NCBI RefSeq assembly: GCF_020097835.1
Contig: NZ_CP083667.1
Span: 248,001 to 312,000 of the forward strand
Origin: Haloprofundus halobius
GTDB taxonomy: Archaea; Halobacteriota; Halobacteria; Halobacteriales; Haloferacaceae
DNA: 64,000 nucleotides
Reading direction: 5' to 3'
The translations under genes and the position numbers were made by a program. Numbering within the stretch: position 1 is the first letter of the stretch; each line of letters begins with the position of its first letter. The notes under the pieces were generated by a model. That model was not told the DNA's origin. It searched no databases and worked only from the letters and a program-made list of their open reading frames with translations. Positions 33,007-41,481 of the stretch are shown here, one piece after another.

Positions 33007-34275
33007 ATGGACAACGATTCAGAGGCAAGCGGGTCGCTGACGCGCCGCAACTACATCAGGTACGGCGGCACAGTCGTCGGTGCCGGGCTGCTCGCAGGTT
33101 GTGCCGGCGACGACGGAGCCGAGGAAGAGACACCGGGAACGACGGGCGGGTCTGGAAACGACAGTACAGAAACGACGAATACGGAAGCCGACCCGGAGAC
33201 GACGGATTCGAGCGGGTCGTATTCAGTCTCGATGGCACCAGTCGGGACGGTCGAATTCGATAGGGTACCCCAGAACGTGATGGTGTACAGTTTACTGTAC
33301 GCGGATATGGCCGTCGCGTACGGCCACGGCGACTCGGTGAACGCGCTCGGCTTCGACGCGGACGCCGGCGGCAACACGCTGGACGCGTACTACGAACGCC
33401 TCGACGGTGTCTCCTTCGACCGGAGCGGCCTGGAGCAACTCAACACCGGCTCCGGCGACGTCGACGTCGACAAGGAACTGGTCTACGAGTTGAACTCCGA
33501 CCTCCACCTCGTCGACCCGTGCCTCGTCATGTCGTTCGACGGCTGGGAGCGGTCCGACGTCGACGAGATTCGCGAGAACGTCGCGCCGTGGTTCGGCAAC
33601 GTGTACAGTCGGGAACACGGTCAACCGCCCGAGGAGTGTCGAGACGAGTACGAGTACTACACGCTCTGGGAACTCTCCGAGAGAGTCGGCGCCGTCTTCG
33701 GAGAACGAGAGCGGTTCGAGGCGCTGCAGTCGGTCCACGACGACCTCCTCGGCCGGATCAACTCCGACCTGCCGCCGCGAGCGGAGCGCCCTACCGTCGC
33801 GACGGTGATCTTCATGGAGGAGACGTTCTACCCGTCGAAGCTCAACGCGCCGGGGTTCGCGAGGGCGCACACCCGCCCGCTCGAAGCGACCGACGCGTTC
33901 GCCGACGAGGACGTGACGTACGAGACGACGTACGACTACGAGACGATGCTCGAAATCGACCCCGACGTCATCCTCCACACGTTCGGCATCGCCTCCTACT
34001 ACGACGTCGCGCACATCCGACGGACGCTCGAAGACCACCCCGTCGCCAGCGACCTGACGGCGGTCCGGAACGACCGCGTCTACGCCTCGGGTAATCCGGT
34101 TCAGGGCCCGCTTATGAATCTCTTCCAGCTGGAGATGACCGCCAAACAGCTCTACCCCGAGCAGTTCGGCGAGTGGCCCGAGTACGAGAACGGCGACCCC
34201 TATCCGGAGATTCCGGAGGAGGAGCGGCTCTTCGACCGCCAGCGCGTCGCCGACATCGTCGTCGGCGAGTTCTGA
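33007..34275 (+). CDS. Iron/siderophore ABC transporter substrate-binding lipoprotein
   Basis: A 422-residue FepB/periplasmic-binding-fold protein. Tat motif LTRRNYIRYGG (about 11-21), lipobox LAGC with Cys near residue 35, then a Thr/Glu-rich linker. The binding domain starts near YSVSMAPVGTVEFDRVPQNV, typical of iron-complex binding proteins, and ends with DLTAVRNDRVYASGNPVQGPL. Start ATG 33007 directly follows the iron-box palindrome. No permease or ATPase gene is adjacent, so it probably serves a transporter encoded elsewhere. Confidence 0.9.
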   Translation: MDNDSEASGSLTRRNYIRYGGTVVGAGLLAGCAGDDGAEEETPGTTGGSGNDSTETTNTEADPETTDSSGSYSVSMAPVGTVEFDRVPQNVMVYSLLYADMAVAYGHGDSVNALGFDADAGGNTLDAYYERLDGVSFDRSGLEQLNTGSGDVDVDKELVYELNSDLHLVDPCLVMSFDGWERSDVDEIRENVAPWFGNVYSREHGQPPEECRDEYEYYTLWELSERVGAVFGERERFEALQSVHDDLLGRINSDLPPRAERPTVATVIFMEETFYPSKLNAPGFARAHTRPLEATDAFADEDVTYETTYDYETMLEIDPDVILHTFGIASYYDVAHIRRTLEDHPVASDLTAVRNDRVYASGNPVQGPLMNLFQLEMTAKQLYPEQFGEWPEYENGDPYPEIPEEERLFDRQRVADIVVGEF

Positions 34276-34299
34276 CGGGAGCGAGCGCTCCGCGACGAC

Positions 34300-35208
34300 T
34301 CACCCCACGAACTGGAGCACGGCGAGAATCGTACCGGCGGACGCGACGGTCGTCGCGAACACGTTCGCGGAGGCGAGGTTCGCGTCGCCCCCGAGTTCGG
34401 TCGCGTAGATGAACGTCGAGACGGCCGTCGGCATCGCGAGCATCAGCACGCCCGCCTGCGTCGTCGACACGTCCGCAGACAGCAGCGAGAACGTCGCCAA
34501 CGCGATGACGGGCATCACGAGCATCTTGAGCGCGACGACCGACCCCACCGTCGAGGGGTCGACCGTCGCCTCGTCGAGCGACAGCGACGCGCCGACGACG
34601 ACGAGCGCGACCGGAAGCGCTAGCTGTGCCACCGCGTCGAGTCCCGTCCACAGACTGCCTGGGACCGAGACGTTCAGGGCCGCGCAGACCAACCCGACGG
34701 CGAGTGCAGCGAGGACCGGATTGGCGAACAGTCCGCCGAGTTCCTCGCGCAGGTCCGCGTCGGCGTTGTTGACGAAGACGAGCACCGCGACGGTCAACGG
34801 GACCTGCGTCAGCGCACCGATACCGAAAAGCAGGCTCGCCTTCGCGGTGACGACGCCGCCGAACGCCGCCGCGGTTATCGGCAGGCCGAGAAAGCCGAGG
34901 TTACAGTGGTACGACTGGACGACGGCGACGCTCCGGACCGCCGGCGACGACTCGCGACGATGGACGACCCATCCGATCGCGGCGGCGGCGAGAAGCACCG
35001 TCCAGAAGCCGACGACGAGGCGTGGTTCGAGCACCTCTCGGAGCGACTGCGACGCCGTCGACGTGAAGACGAGTGCGGGAAGCGCGACGTAGAAGGCGAA
35101 CTGCGTGAGTCGGTCCGTGTGGGCGTCGTCGAGGAGACCGAGTCGTCGGACGGCGAACCCGACGGCCAAGAGGACCAGAAGATACACCAGATTCGAGACG
35201 ACATCCAT
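34300..35208 (-). CDS. AEC-family (auxin efflux carrier type) transporter
   Basis: A 302-residue membrane protein with about ten hydrophobic segments, the 5+5 arrangement of the AEC family, which exports or imports organic acids and related anions. N-terminal LVYLLVLLAVGFAVRRLG and the conserved FLGLPITAAAFG region are visible. Convergent with the iron-binding-protein gene across 24 bases. Substrate unknown. Confidence 0.88.
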   Translation of the reverse strand: MDVVSNLVYLLVLLAVGFAVRRLGLLDDAHTDRLTQFAFYVALPALVFTSTASQSLREVLEPRLVVGFWTVLLAAAAIGWVVHRRESSPAVRSVAVVQSYHCNLGFLGLPITAAAFGGVVTAKASLLFGIGALTQVPLTVAVLVFVNNADADLREELGGLFANPVLAALAVGLVCAALNVSVPGSLWTGLDAVAQLALPVALVVVGASLSLDEATVDPSTVGSVVALKMLVMPVIALATFSLLSADVSTTQAGVLMLAMPTAVSTFIYATELGGDANLASANVFATTVASAGTILAVLQFVG

Positions 35209-35302
35209 GCCGACACCTCAACCGCCGACGTACTTCATCCTACGGCAGGTGGCAACGAAGGACGCGTTCGCCATCGCGACTGGCCCGGGTTCGACAGCGA
35301 AC

Positions 35303-35428
35303 CTACCGTCCCGAGTTCGTCCGAGTGATGTCGCACACTCCCTTCGGTTCCCATCGCTGTCCACCTATCTTCTCGAACACGTATCTTTGTGTGTCGTCGA
35401 TGAACAGCAGTCTCGATTCTTTACTCAC
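35303..35428 (-). CDS. Possible leaderless small protein, 41 residues
   Basis: In the 454-base gap 35209-35662, a minus-strand frame starts at GTG 35428 and ends at 35303. It begins VSKESRLLFIDDTQRYVF and ends with RWEPKGVCDITRTNSGR. A TATA-like gtatttta lies 27 bases before the GTG, exact leaderless spacing. Family unknown, and the frame also stays open upstream to 35509. The rest of the gap shows nothing. Promoter spacing is the main support. Confidence 0.33.
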   Translation of the reverse strand: MSKESRLLFIDDTQRYVFEKIGGQRWEPKGVCDITRTNSGR

Positions 35429-35451
35429 ATCTCCGCTTCGTATTCGACGTG

Positions 35452-35459
35452 TAAAATAC
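35452..35459 (-). promoter_or_regulatory. TATA-like box upstream of possible small protein
   Basis: On the minus strand this reads gtatttta within aaaaagtattttacacg, centred about 27 bases before GTG 35428. It is the clearest TATA candidate in this gap. Confidence 0.4.
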
Positions 35460-35662
35460 TTTTTCGCACGAACGTTTCTGCGGGACTCGTCACGCTTAAA
35501 CGTGGGCATCCGTCGAGTAGCTCGAACGAGCCTGAGAAACGGACTACGGAGGGTTCGGTTCTCGCTCGGCGACCCTCGGTTCGTTCCGTTAGCCGAGTAC
35601 GATCCCCGAGGCGTACGAGCCCCCGGAAGAAGCTATCTGCGGGGATACCCGCCACGTACGAC

Positions 35663-35950
35663 CTACCTGTGGTGCGCTTCGTCCCACTTCTCGCGGCAGT
35701 CGTCGCCGCAGAGCGGGTAGATTCGGAGCACACAGTTCCCGTTGCGTACCGTCGCAACTGGGTACCACTCGCTCGTGTCGATGGTGGCGCCGCAGTACTG
35801 GCAGCGCTCCTGTCTGTCCGACCCGGAGCACCCCCTATGAGAGGTGTCGGTGGCGCGTTCGTCGTCCGAAGCGAGAGTCGGCTCTGCGTCGGACGCCGCC
35901 CGGTCCACCCGGTCGGAGATTGTCGATGAGACTGACTCGGACTGTCGCAT
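35663..35950 (-). CDS. Small zinc-binding protein (haloarchaeal CxxC...C...C type)
   Basis: A 95-residue protein with a disordered Ser/Asp-rich N-terminal half and a compact C-terminal part: CQYCGATIDTSEWYPVAT, then IYPLCGDDCREKW. The two Cys pairs form a zinc-finger-like site as in small haloarchaeal zinc proteins. ATG 35950 is one base after the HalOD1 stop, so it is the second gene of that operon. Role unknown; co-occurrence with HalOD1 suggests signalling or gene regulation. Confidence 0.72.
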   Translation of the reverse strand: MRQSESVSSTISDRVDRAASDAEPTLASDDERATDTSHRGCSGSDRQERCQYCGATIDTSEWYPVATVRNGNCVLRIYPLCGDDCREKWDEAHHR

Positions 35951-35951
35951 T

Positions 35952-36308
35952 TCAGTTCTCAAGCGGGTCGACGACGGCGGCAGCCTCGGAGGGAGACAGC
36001 TCAACCCGTATCTCGCCGGTCCCGCGGACGGTGACCTGACAGCCAGCCATTTCGAAATCGAGTTCCATCGAGTTGTCCGTCGGGCCGGCCGAGGAGAAAA
36101 TCGCGTCCAGGGCGTCGGGATCGATAACGTCGTAGAGCGGGTCGAGTTCCAAGGGGTCGACGTTTCGCGCTTCCGCAACTGCGAGAACAACCGCGTTGCT
36201 GACGTTCTGGTCCCCAGAGACTTGTCGGACTCCAACGGCGGGAGTCGAGATTCCATCCATACTACGAACGTTGAGACGTTCGGGGAAATCGACTACTCCT
36301 ACATTCAT
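35952..36308 (-). CDS. HalOD1 output-domain protein
   Basis: A 118-residue protein whose C-terminal 85 residues form a HalOD1 domain: VVLAVAEARNVDPLELDPLYD, VIDPDALDAIFSSAG and LDFEMAGCQVTVRGTGEI. The N-terminus is an extra 30 residues. Operon with the zinc-binding protein and downstream, on the same strand, of the 712-residue response regulator. HalOD1 biochemical function is not established. Confidence 0.87.
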   Translation of the reverse strand: MNVGVVDFPERLNVRSMDGISTPAVGVRQVSGDQNVSNAVVLAVAEARNVDPLELDPLYDVIDPDALDAIFSSAGPTDNSMELDFEMAGCQVTVRGTGEIRVELSPSEAAAVVDPLEN

Positions 36309-36374
36309 AGTGTCATCTCAGGGTGAACACTACGTGTGTTGGTCGCTCCGTTCTAGGGGGGTGGTCCATCCGTT

Positions 36375-38513
36375 CTAGAAGACGGGACCGTCGTCGAACA
36401 GCATCGCACAGAGTTTTCGCTCCGCGGCTCGGAGGTGGGCGTTGAACGTCGGTTGCGTGATATCGAGCGTCGTCGCAACCTCCTCGCCCGTCCGGTCGCG
36501 CGGCCACTCGAAGTAGCCGCTGTGGTACGCCGTCTGCAGCACCTCCAACTGGCGGCGCGTGAGGTCGTCTTCGAGCGTCGTACCGAACGCCTGCTGAGAC
36601 CGGTCGGTCCGTTCTCTGTTCCGACGCGCGCGGAGTCTCGTCTCGGGATACTTCTCTTCGACCCGGGTGACGAACGCACGCACGTCCGTCGCGTCCGGAA
36701 GTTCGACGACGACTCGGGTGAACGTCCCCTCGACCTGGATCGAGCGAGCGATGCCGCCACACTCGACGAGCACCGACGGAACCGTCGTCCCGGAGACGAC
36801 AACCTCGAAGCGGAGGCTGTCTGCGTCGTCTCCCCCGCCGATGTAGTCGATATCCCGGATTCCGGGGACGGTGGCCGCGGCGTCGACGACGGCGTCCGAC
36901 GACGCGTCGGTCGCGCTGAAGAAGATTCGCGTCGTCCCGTCCGTCTGCGGGACGAGACCGCCGTAGCTGAGGTGACATCCCGCTTCACGTGCGAGCTGTT
37001 CGAGCTGTCCGCCAGTCTCGCGAATCTCCAGTTCGAGTTCGACGACCGTGTCGGTCAACAGCGTCCGGCGCGTCTCCACGGAGTTCATCGCGTAGGCGAT
37101 GGTCTCGCCTAGTTGCTCGAAGACGCGCTTCGAGCGGTCGGTGAAGGCGTCCGTTTCGGTCGCAAACACCGTCAGCACGCCGTAGGGTAACTCGTGGTAC
37201 TGAAGCGGGATACTGATAGCCGACTGAAGTCCTCGCGCGATAGCGGCTTTCCGCCACGGTTCGTCGCGAATCCCCGAGGCGATGTTGGAGACGACCGTCG
37301 CGGTCTCGGTCGACACCGTCGCCGCCGCCGGCGAGGCGCTGTCGCTGACTGACAACGAGACGACGTCGAGATAGTCCGGTTCTGCGCCAGCCCAACTGCG
37401 CGAAGTTATCTCTTCGTCCACCACCTCTCCGATCCAGGCGAACGCGAACCGCTCGGTCTGAGTCAAGAGCTCACATACGGCCTGCTCTATCGCGTTGCGC
37501 GTCGTGGCCTGCACGAGCACCTGGTCGATCTCGCGGATGAGATCGTTTATCCGGTTTAGTTCCTCCAGCTGGCGGTTCTGCGACGCTAGTTCGCGTTCCT
37601 GTCGCCGGAGCGACTCCTCGTGCTCGACGCGATCGAGCGCGGCCTCGGTCGTCGCCGCCAGATGGTCAGCCAACTGCTGGGTCTGCTGGTCGATACCCTC
37701 GGGTTCCTCCGAGAGGATGAAGAGTACGCCGTGGCCGTCGAGCGGAATCCAGAGCCCACTCCGCAGCGGTACGTCGAGTCGGCGGAAGAGCTCTACCTCC
37801 CGAAGGTTGTCGCGCACGATGGTCTCGTCGTCGACGAACGCCCGCCACGTGATCGTCGACTCGTCCGGGCGTAGCGACGGTGCGTCGCCGAGGTCCAACT
37901 CGGGATAGTTGGTGTACAGAGCAGTCGGTTCGAGCATGTTCGTCTCCACGTCGAAGAGGTAGATACCGACGCAGCGCCCCCCGAACATGTCGACGGCGGC
38001 GTCGACTGCAAGCTGACTCACCTCGGCTTTCGACGCCGCCTGCACCAACTCGCGGCTCGCGCCGTGCAGCGCCGCCTGCGTCCGTCCGAACTTCTTTCGC
38101 TCGATGGCGTGTCGGATCGACCGGTACAGCAGCGTGGGGGTCAGTTCGTCCTTGACGAGGTACTCCTGTGCGCCCTGCTGGACCGCCTGTACGCCGACGG
38201 TCTCGTCGTGGACGCCGGTCAGGACCACGACCGGGACCTCGTTCGTCCGGTCGCGGACCGCTTCGAGCGTATCGATTCCCGAACTGTCGGGGAGGCCGAG
38301 GTCGAGAAGTAGCACGTCGACCCGCGACGCTTCGAGTTGCTCCAGTCCGTCGGCCAAGCGGTCGGTTCGTCGTAGTCGTGGCGTGCCGACGGAGTCGGAC
38401 TCCGAGAGCGTTACCGCTCGTTGGGTCGCCTCGTCGAGCAACTCTTCGATGAGTCGGACGTCGCCGGGGTTATCCTCGACGAGGAGCACCTCGAGTGTCT
38501 CTTCGTCCGACAT
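36375..38513 (-). CDS. REC-GAF-GAF-HTH_10 regulator (bacterio-opsin activator type)
   Basis: A 712-residue transcriptional regulator. A receiver domain (about 5-140) holds the phospho-acceptor Asp71 in VDVLLLDLGLPDSSG and a Lys in EYLVKDELTP. A GAF domain (about 150-300), a coiled-coil-like link (about 303-340), a second GAF (about 340-480), a BAT-type middle domain, and the HTH_10 domain (LTRRQLEVLQTAYHSGYFEWPR onward) follow. Such proteins sense light, redox or small ligands. Two bases separate its start from the stop of the upstream REC protein. The kinase gene that heads this operon is broken, so the phosphate donor must be elsewhere. Confidence 0.93.
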   Translation of the reverse strand: MSDEETLEVLLVEDNPGDVRLIEELLDEATQRAVTLSESDSVGTPRLRRTDRLADGLEQLEASRVDVLLLDLGLPDSSGIDTLEAVRDRTNEVPVVVLTGVHDETVGVQAVQQGAQEYLVKDELTPTLLYRSIRHAIERKKFGRTQAALHGASRELVQAASKAEVSQLAVDAAVDMFGGRCVGIYLFDVETNMLEPTALYTNYPELDLGDAPSLRPDESTITWRAFVDDETIVRDNLREVELFRRLDVPLRSGLWIPLDGHGVLFILSEEPEGIDQQTQQLADHLAATTEAALDRVEHEESLRRQERELASQNRQLEELNRINDLIREIDQVLVQATTRNAIEQAVCELLTQTERFAFAWIGEVVDEEITSRSWAGAEPDYLDVVSLSVSDSASPAAATVSTETATVVSNIASGIRDEPWRKAAIARGLQSAISIPLQYHELPYGVLTVFATETDAFTDRSKRVFEQLGETIAYAMNSVETRRTLLTDTVVELELEIRETGGQLEQLAREAGCHLSYGGLVPQTDGTTRIFFSATDASSDAVVDAAATVPGIRDIDYIGGGDDADSLRFEVVVSGTTVPSVLVECGGIARSIQVEGTFTRVVVELPDATDVRAFVTRVEEKYPETRLRARRNRERTDRSQQAFGTTLEDDLTRRQLEVLQTAYHSGYFEWPRDRTGEEVATTLDITQPTFNAHLRAAERKLCAMLFDDGPVF

Positions 38514-38515
38514 AC

Positions 38516-38968
38516 TCAGTTGTGGTTCGACGGCGGGAGTTCGACGAACTGTAGCCAGAACTTCTCGAACGTCCGAGCGAGGTCGATGAACTCCTCGGGG
38601 TCGACCGGCTTCACGAGGTAGGCGTTGGCGTGGAGGTCGTAGCTCCGGGCGATATCCTCGTCGGCTTCGGAACTCGTCAACACGATTATCGGTATCTGCC
38701 GCAGAGCGGGTGTGCCCTTTATCTCCCGGAGGACGGCTTTCCCCTCGAGGTTCGGGAGGTTCAAATCGAGGAGGACGAGTCCTGGGGTGGGAGCGTCCTC
38801 GTACTCGTCGCGCTGGTAGAGAAAGTCGAGCGCCCGCTCCCCGTCGTGGACCACGTGGAGTTCGTTCCGAATGCCGCTCTCGTCGAACGCTTCCCGCGTG
38901 AGTCGAACGTCACCGGGGTTGTCCTCGACTAGCAGCACTTCCGCCGGGTCGATAGATGAATCACTCAT
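38516..38968 (-). CDS. Single-domain response regulator (Rcp1-like)
   Basis: A 150-residue receiver domain without an output domain. Asp68 in VLLDLNLPNLEG is the phospho-acceptor; VLLVEDNPGDVRLTREAF, LTSSEAD and YLVKPVDPEE supply the acidic pocket, Thr/Ser and Lys. The Rcp1-like pattern is common beside PAS/GAF kinases in haloarchaea. Its start overlaps the end of the frameshifted kinase by eight bases and it precedes the 712-residue regulator. Confidence 0.93.
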   Translation of the reverse strand: MSDSSIDPAEVLLVEDNPGDVRLTREAFDESGIRNELHVVHDGERALDFLYQRDEYEDAPTPGLVLLDLNLPNLEGKAVLREIKGTPALRQIPIIVLTSSEADEDIARSYDLHANAYLVKPVDPEEFIDLARTFEKFWLQFVELPPSNHN

Positions 38969-39530
38969 GTAAATCCTCTCGAGTTGTCGGTATCGTGGAG
39001 CGGAACGTCGAACCCTCGCCGTCGGACTCGACCCGGATACAGCCGCCGTGACGGTCGACGATTCGCTGACAGAGCGCGAGGTCGATGCCCATCCGCGTAC
39101 TCGGTTCTCGGGTGAAGTCGGTGGAACCGTTCGAAGATCTCGTCGTCTTCGACGGGTCGATGCCGATTCCCTCGTCGCTGACGGCGAACTCCCACTCGTC
39201 GTCTCGCCTCGTCGCCGACACCGCCACGCACGGCCTGCCGTCGCCGCTGTAGGTGATGGCGTTGGCGACGAGGTTCTGAAGCAGTTGGACCAACTGGAGC
39301 TCGTCGAGGGGGAGCGTCGGCACGAACGTCCAGAGGCCGATAGACGCCGCCCACGTCGCCACTTCGGGTTGGTCGCGCGTCGACGCGCCGGTCAGTAGGG
39401 GGGTGAGGTCTCGAAGAACGCGGAAGTGTGCGTGGTGTTGGCGTGCAGCCTCCATCGACTCACAACTAACGAACCGAGCGTCTTGAATCCTCTCATCAGT
39501 AAACCGACTCACGAGCGCGGCGCAGTGCAT
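38961..39530 (-). pseudogene. Histidine kinase remnant with two compensating frameshifts
   Basis: The C-terminal ATPase part of a haloarchaeal histidine kinase. N-box LVQLLQNLVANAITYSGD and G1 box SDEGIGIDP are in one frame. The next block, normally IFEVFQRLH-like, reads EDDEIFERFHRLHPRTEYA only in another frame, and the G2 region MGIDLALCQRIVDRHGG returns to the first. Small indels around 39150 and 39090 therefore scramble the segment between. The upstream dimerisation domain with its phospho-His is missing or degraded. Downstream response regulators are intact. Confidence 0.75.
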
Positions 39531-39647
39531 AGCGTGACTGTTGCACGGCGTGCGTGCGCATCACGAGTCGAAACGAAGTGGCGACAGGCGTTACTATGAA
39601 ACCAGCTATCGAAGCCGAACCGACAACCGGGTGAGCTCGGTCTCAGC

Positions 39648-39799
39648 ATGACGTATCGCTGCCGCTGTACGGTGTGTGAGTTCGAGGCCACCGTCGCGGA
39701 CGTGGGGCCGCCTTCGATCTGCAGGCCGACCACGCCGACGAACACGACGAACCAGACACACTCGACTTCACCCGAACTGATTCGGATGCTCTCTCGTAG
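39648..39799 (+). pseudogene. Frameshifted small zinc-binding-type protein gene
   Basis: The frame from ATG 39648 begins MTYRCRCTVCEFEATVADVG with a CxCxxC cluster. It continues sensibly only after a one-base shift near 39705, as AAFDLQADHADEHDEPDTL, ending at TAG 39797-39799. Both parts read as one small haloarchaeal metal-binding protein of about 50 residues (Cys and His positions). A single-base deletion in a GGG run would explain it. Sequencing error is the alternative. Confidence 0.55.
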
Positions 39800-39826
39800 A
39801 GGGGGACGGCACGACTTCGTGCATAA

Positions 39827-39837
39827 GTATTTAGATA
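39827..39837 (+). promoter_or_regulatory. TATA-like box for IS630-type HTH gene
   Basis: agtatttagat is centred about 25 bases before the ATG at 39858. It lies within a larger imperfect inverted repeat bounded by tgcata (39820-39825) and tatgca (39853-39858). Confidence 0.45.
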
Positions 39838-39857
39838 CAGGAGCGAATATTGTATGC

Positions 39858-40274
39858 ATGGCGAAACTCGACGAGGTGTCGACTGAACGTCTCCGAGATG
39901 CACTCTCGAACGCTGCGGACGCGAAGGAGGCGAAACGGGTCATCGTCGCCCTCGACTACAAAGACGGCCAGTCGGTAGACGAGTTGAGCGAACGGTACGG
40001 AATCCCTCGTTCGACGCTGTACTCGTGGTTAGAGCGGTTCGAGAACGACCCTGTCGAATCCGCGGTCACCGACGAGAGTCGACCGGGACGACCGCCGAAA
40101 CTCACAGAAGAAGCACTCGCCGAACTCCGAGCTGACGTGGCCGCATCTCCGTCGAAACGAGGGTACGACGCCGAGGAGTGGACGACAGCGATGTTTCGAG
40201 AGTACATCGAGGAGCGGTATGGTGTCACATACTCCGAAGGCCACGTCCGGCGGTTACTTCGGCAACTCGAGTGA
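39858..40274 (+). CDS. Stand-alone N-terminal HTH domain of an IS630-type transposase
   Basis: A 138-residue protein with two helix-turn-helix regions (SVDELSERYGIPRSTLYSWLERF; then RPPKLTEEALAELRADV) and a SPSKRGYDAEEWTTAMFREYIEERYGV block typical of the DNA-binding half of haloarchaeal IS630-family transposases. The DDE catalytic half is absent; the gene stops cleanly after VRRLLRQLE. It may be an ORFA remnant or a regulator adopted from a transposon. It has its own leaderless promoter. No flanking inverted repeats were recognised. Confidence 0.75.
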   Translation: MAKLDEVSTERLRDALSNAADAKEAKRVIVALDYKDGQSVDELSERYGIPRSTLYSWLERFENDPVESAVTDESRPGRPPKLTEEALAELRADVAASPSKRGYDAEEWTTAMFREYIEERYGVTYSEGHVRRLLRQLE

Positions 40275-40368
40275 ATGGAACGAACGTCGAATCCGAGGGA
40301 CGCACAGTCGAGAGTTATCCAATTACTTTTATTCGGGGATGCTCGAAAAGGTTCCCAGTTGAACCGAG

Positions 40369-41481
40369 TCAGTCGAGTTCGACCGTTGTCTCCTCGTCGG
40401 CCGCTCGGTGAATGGCTTCGATAGTTCGCATATCGGTCAGCCCGTGTTCGCCGTCCGGGTAGATAGTCGCCTCCGAGAGCAGTCGGTCGGCGAAGTAGTC
40501 GAACTCCTCGGTCATCTCTTCGACCGCCTCGAACGAGTCGTGTGACAGTTCGACCGTCAGGTCGCCGTTCGAGGCGTACAGCGTGCACTCGCCGTGAAAC
40601 GCCGGGCGGAGTTCGAGTTGCCCGTCGGTGCCGGTGATCTTCAACTGTGTATCCGGGTGGGCCCGCTGACTCGCGGTAGAGACCATCTGAACGCCGTCTT
40701 CGAGGACGGCGAGAACCGACGACCGTTCGTCGGGGACGGCGTCGAACGCCTCGTGGTGCGACGACATCCGGGCTTCGACCGTCACGGGATCGCGCCGAAG
40801 CAGGTAGCGAGTGGTGTTTATCGAGTAGATGCCGAGGTCCATCACCGACGTCCCGTAGCCGGTCAGTTCGGGGTCGAGTCGCCACTGATTCTCGTCGGGG
40901 ATCATCTCCAACAGCGGCTGTGAGTTGTTTCCGTACACCTGTACTGGCTCCCCGAGGAAGCCGTCCTTGACGAGTTCGCGCGCGCGGCGAACGGCCGGGT
41001 CGGTCTGCATCCGGTAGGCGACCATCAGCGGGACGCTCGCGTCCTCGCATACGTCGACCATCCGCTCGGCGCGCTCGACGCTCGCCTCCATCGGCTTCTC
41101 ACAGAGAACGCCTTTACCGAGTTCTGCTGCGGTCTCCGCGTATTCGAGATGATACGCGTTCGGCGTCGCGACGTACACCGCGTCGTACGCGTCCGCGGCC
41201 GCGCCGTCGTGGTACTCCTCGTAGGAGATCCCTCGATCGACATCGTGGTCGTCGGCGATTCGGGACGCCTTCTCTCTCGAACTGCTGACGAGGACAGTCG
41301 TCTCGCAGAACTCCGACTCCGATATCGCGGGGAGCGCGACGTCCGTCGTCCACCACCCGAGTCCGACGAGCGCGTAGCGAACCGTCCCCTCGGTCGACTG
41401 CTGCCAGTCGCGTCGGCGGGCGCGAGCGCGTAGCCGCGTCCACGCCGTCTCACTCCCGTCGCGCCCGGTCGACGGCCGCAC
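40369..41481 (-). CDS. gfo6: D-xylose 1-dehydrogenase (Gfo/Idh/MocA type)
   Basis: A 370-residue NADP-dependent sugar dehydrogenase oxidising D-xylose (and possibly other aldoses) to the lactone. It follows the haloarchaeal Gfo6/XacA enzymes: RRDWQQSTEGTVRYALVGLGWW, TTVLVSSSREKA, EYHDGAAADAYDAVYVATPNAYHL, LCEKPMEAS, and GEHGLTDMRTIEAIH. No ATG fits; GTG 41481 is chosen and overlaps the aldolase gene by 32 bases. Last gene of the leftward galactoside/pentose operon. Confidence 0.9.
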   Translation of the reverse strand: MRPSTGRDGSETAWTRLRARARRRDWQQSTEGTVRYALVGLGWWTTDVALPAISESEFCETTVLVSSSREKASRIADDHDVDRGISYEEYHDGAAADAYDAVYVATPNAYHLEYAETAAELGKGVLCEKPMEASVERAERMVDVCEDASVPLMVAYRMQTDPAVRRARELVKDGFLGEPVQVYGNNSQPLLEMIPDENQWRLDPELTGYGTSVMDLGIYSINTTRYLLRRDPVTVEARMSSHHEAFDAVPDERSSVLAVLEDGVQMVSTASQRAHPDTQLKITGTDGQLELRPAFHGECTLYASNGDLTVELSHDSFEAVEEMTEEFDYFADRLLSEATIYPDGEHGLTDMRTIEAIHRAADEETTVELD

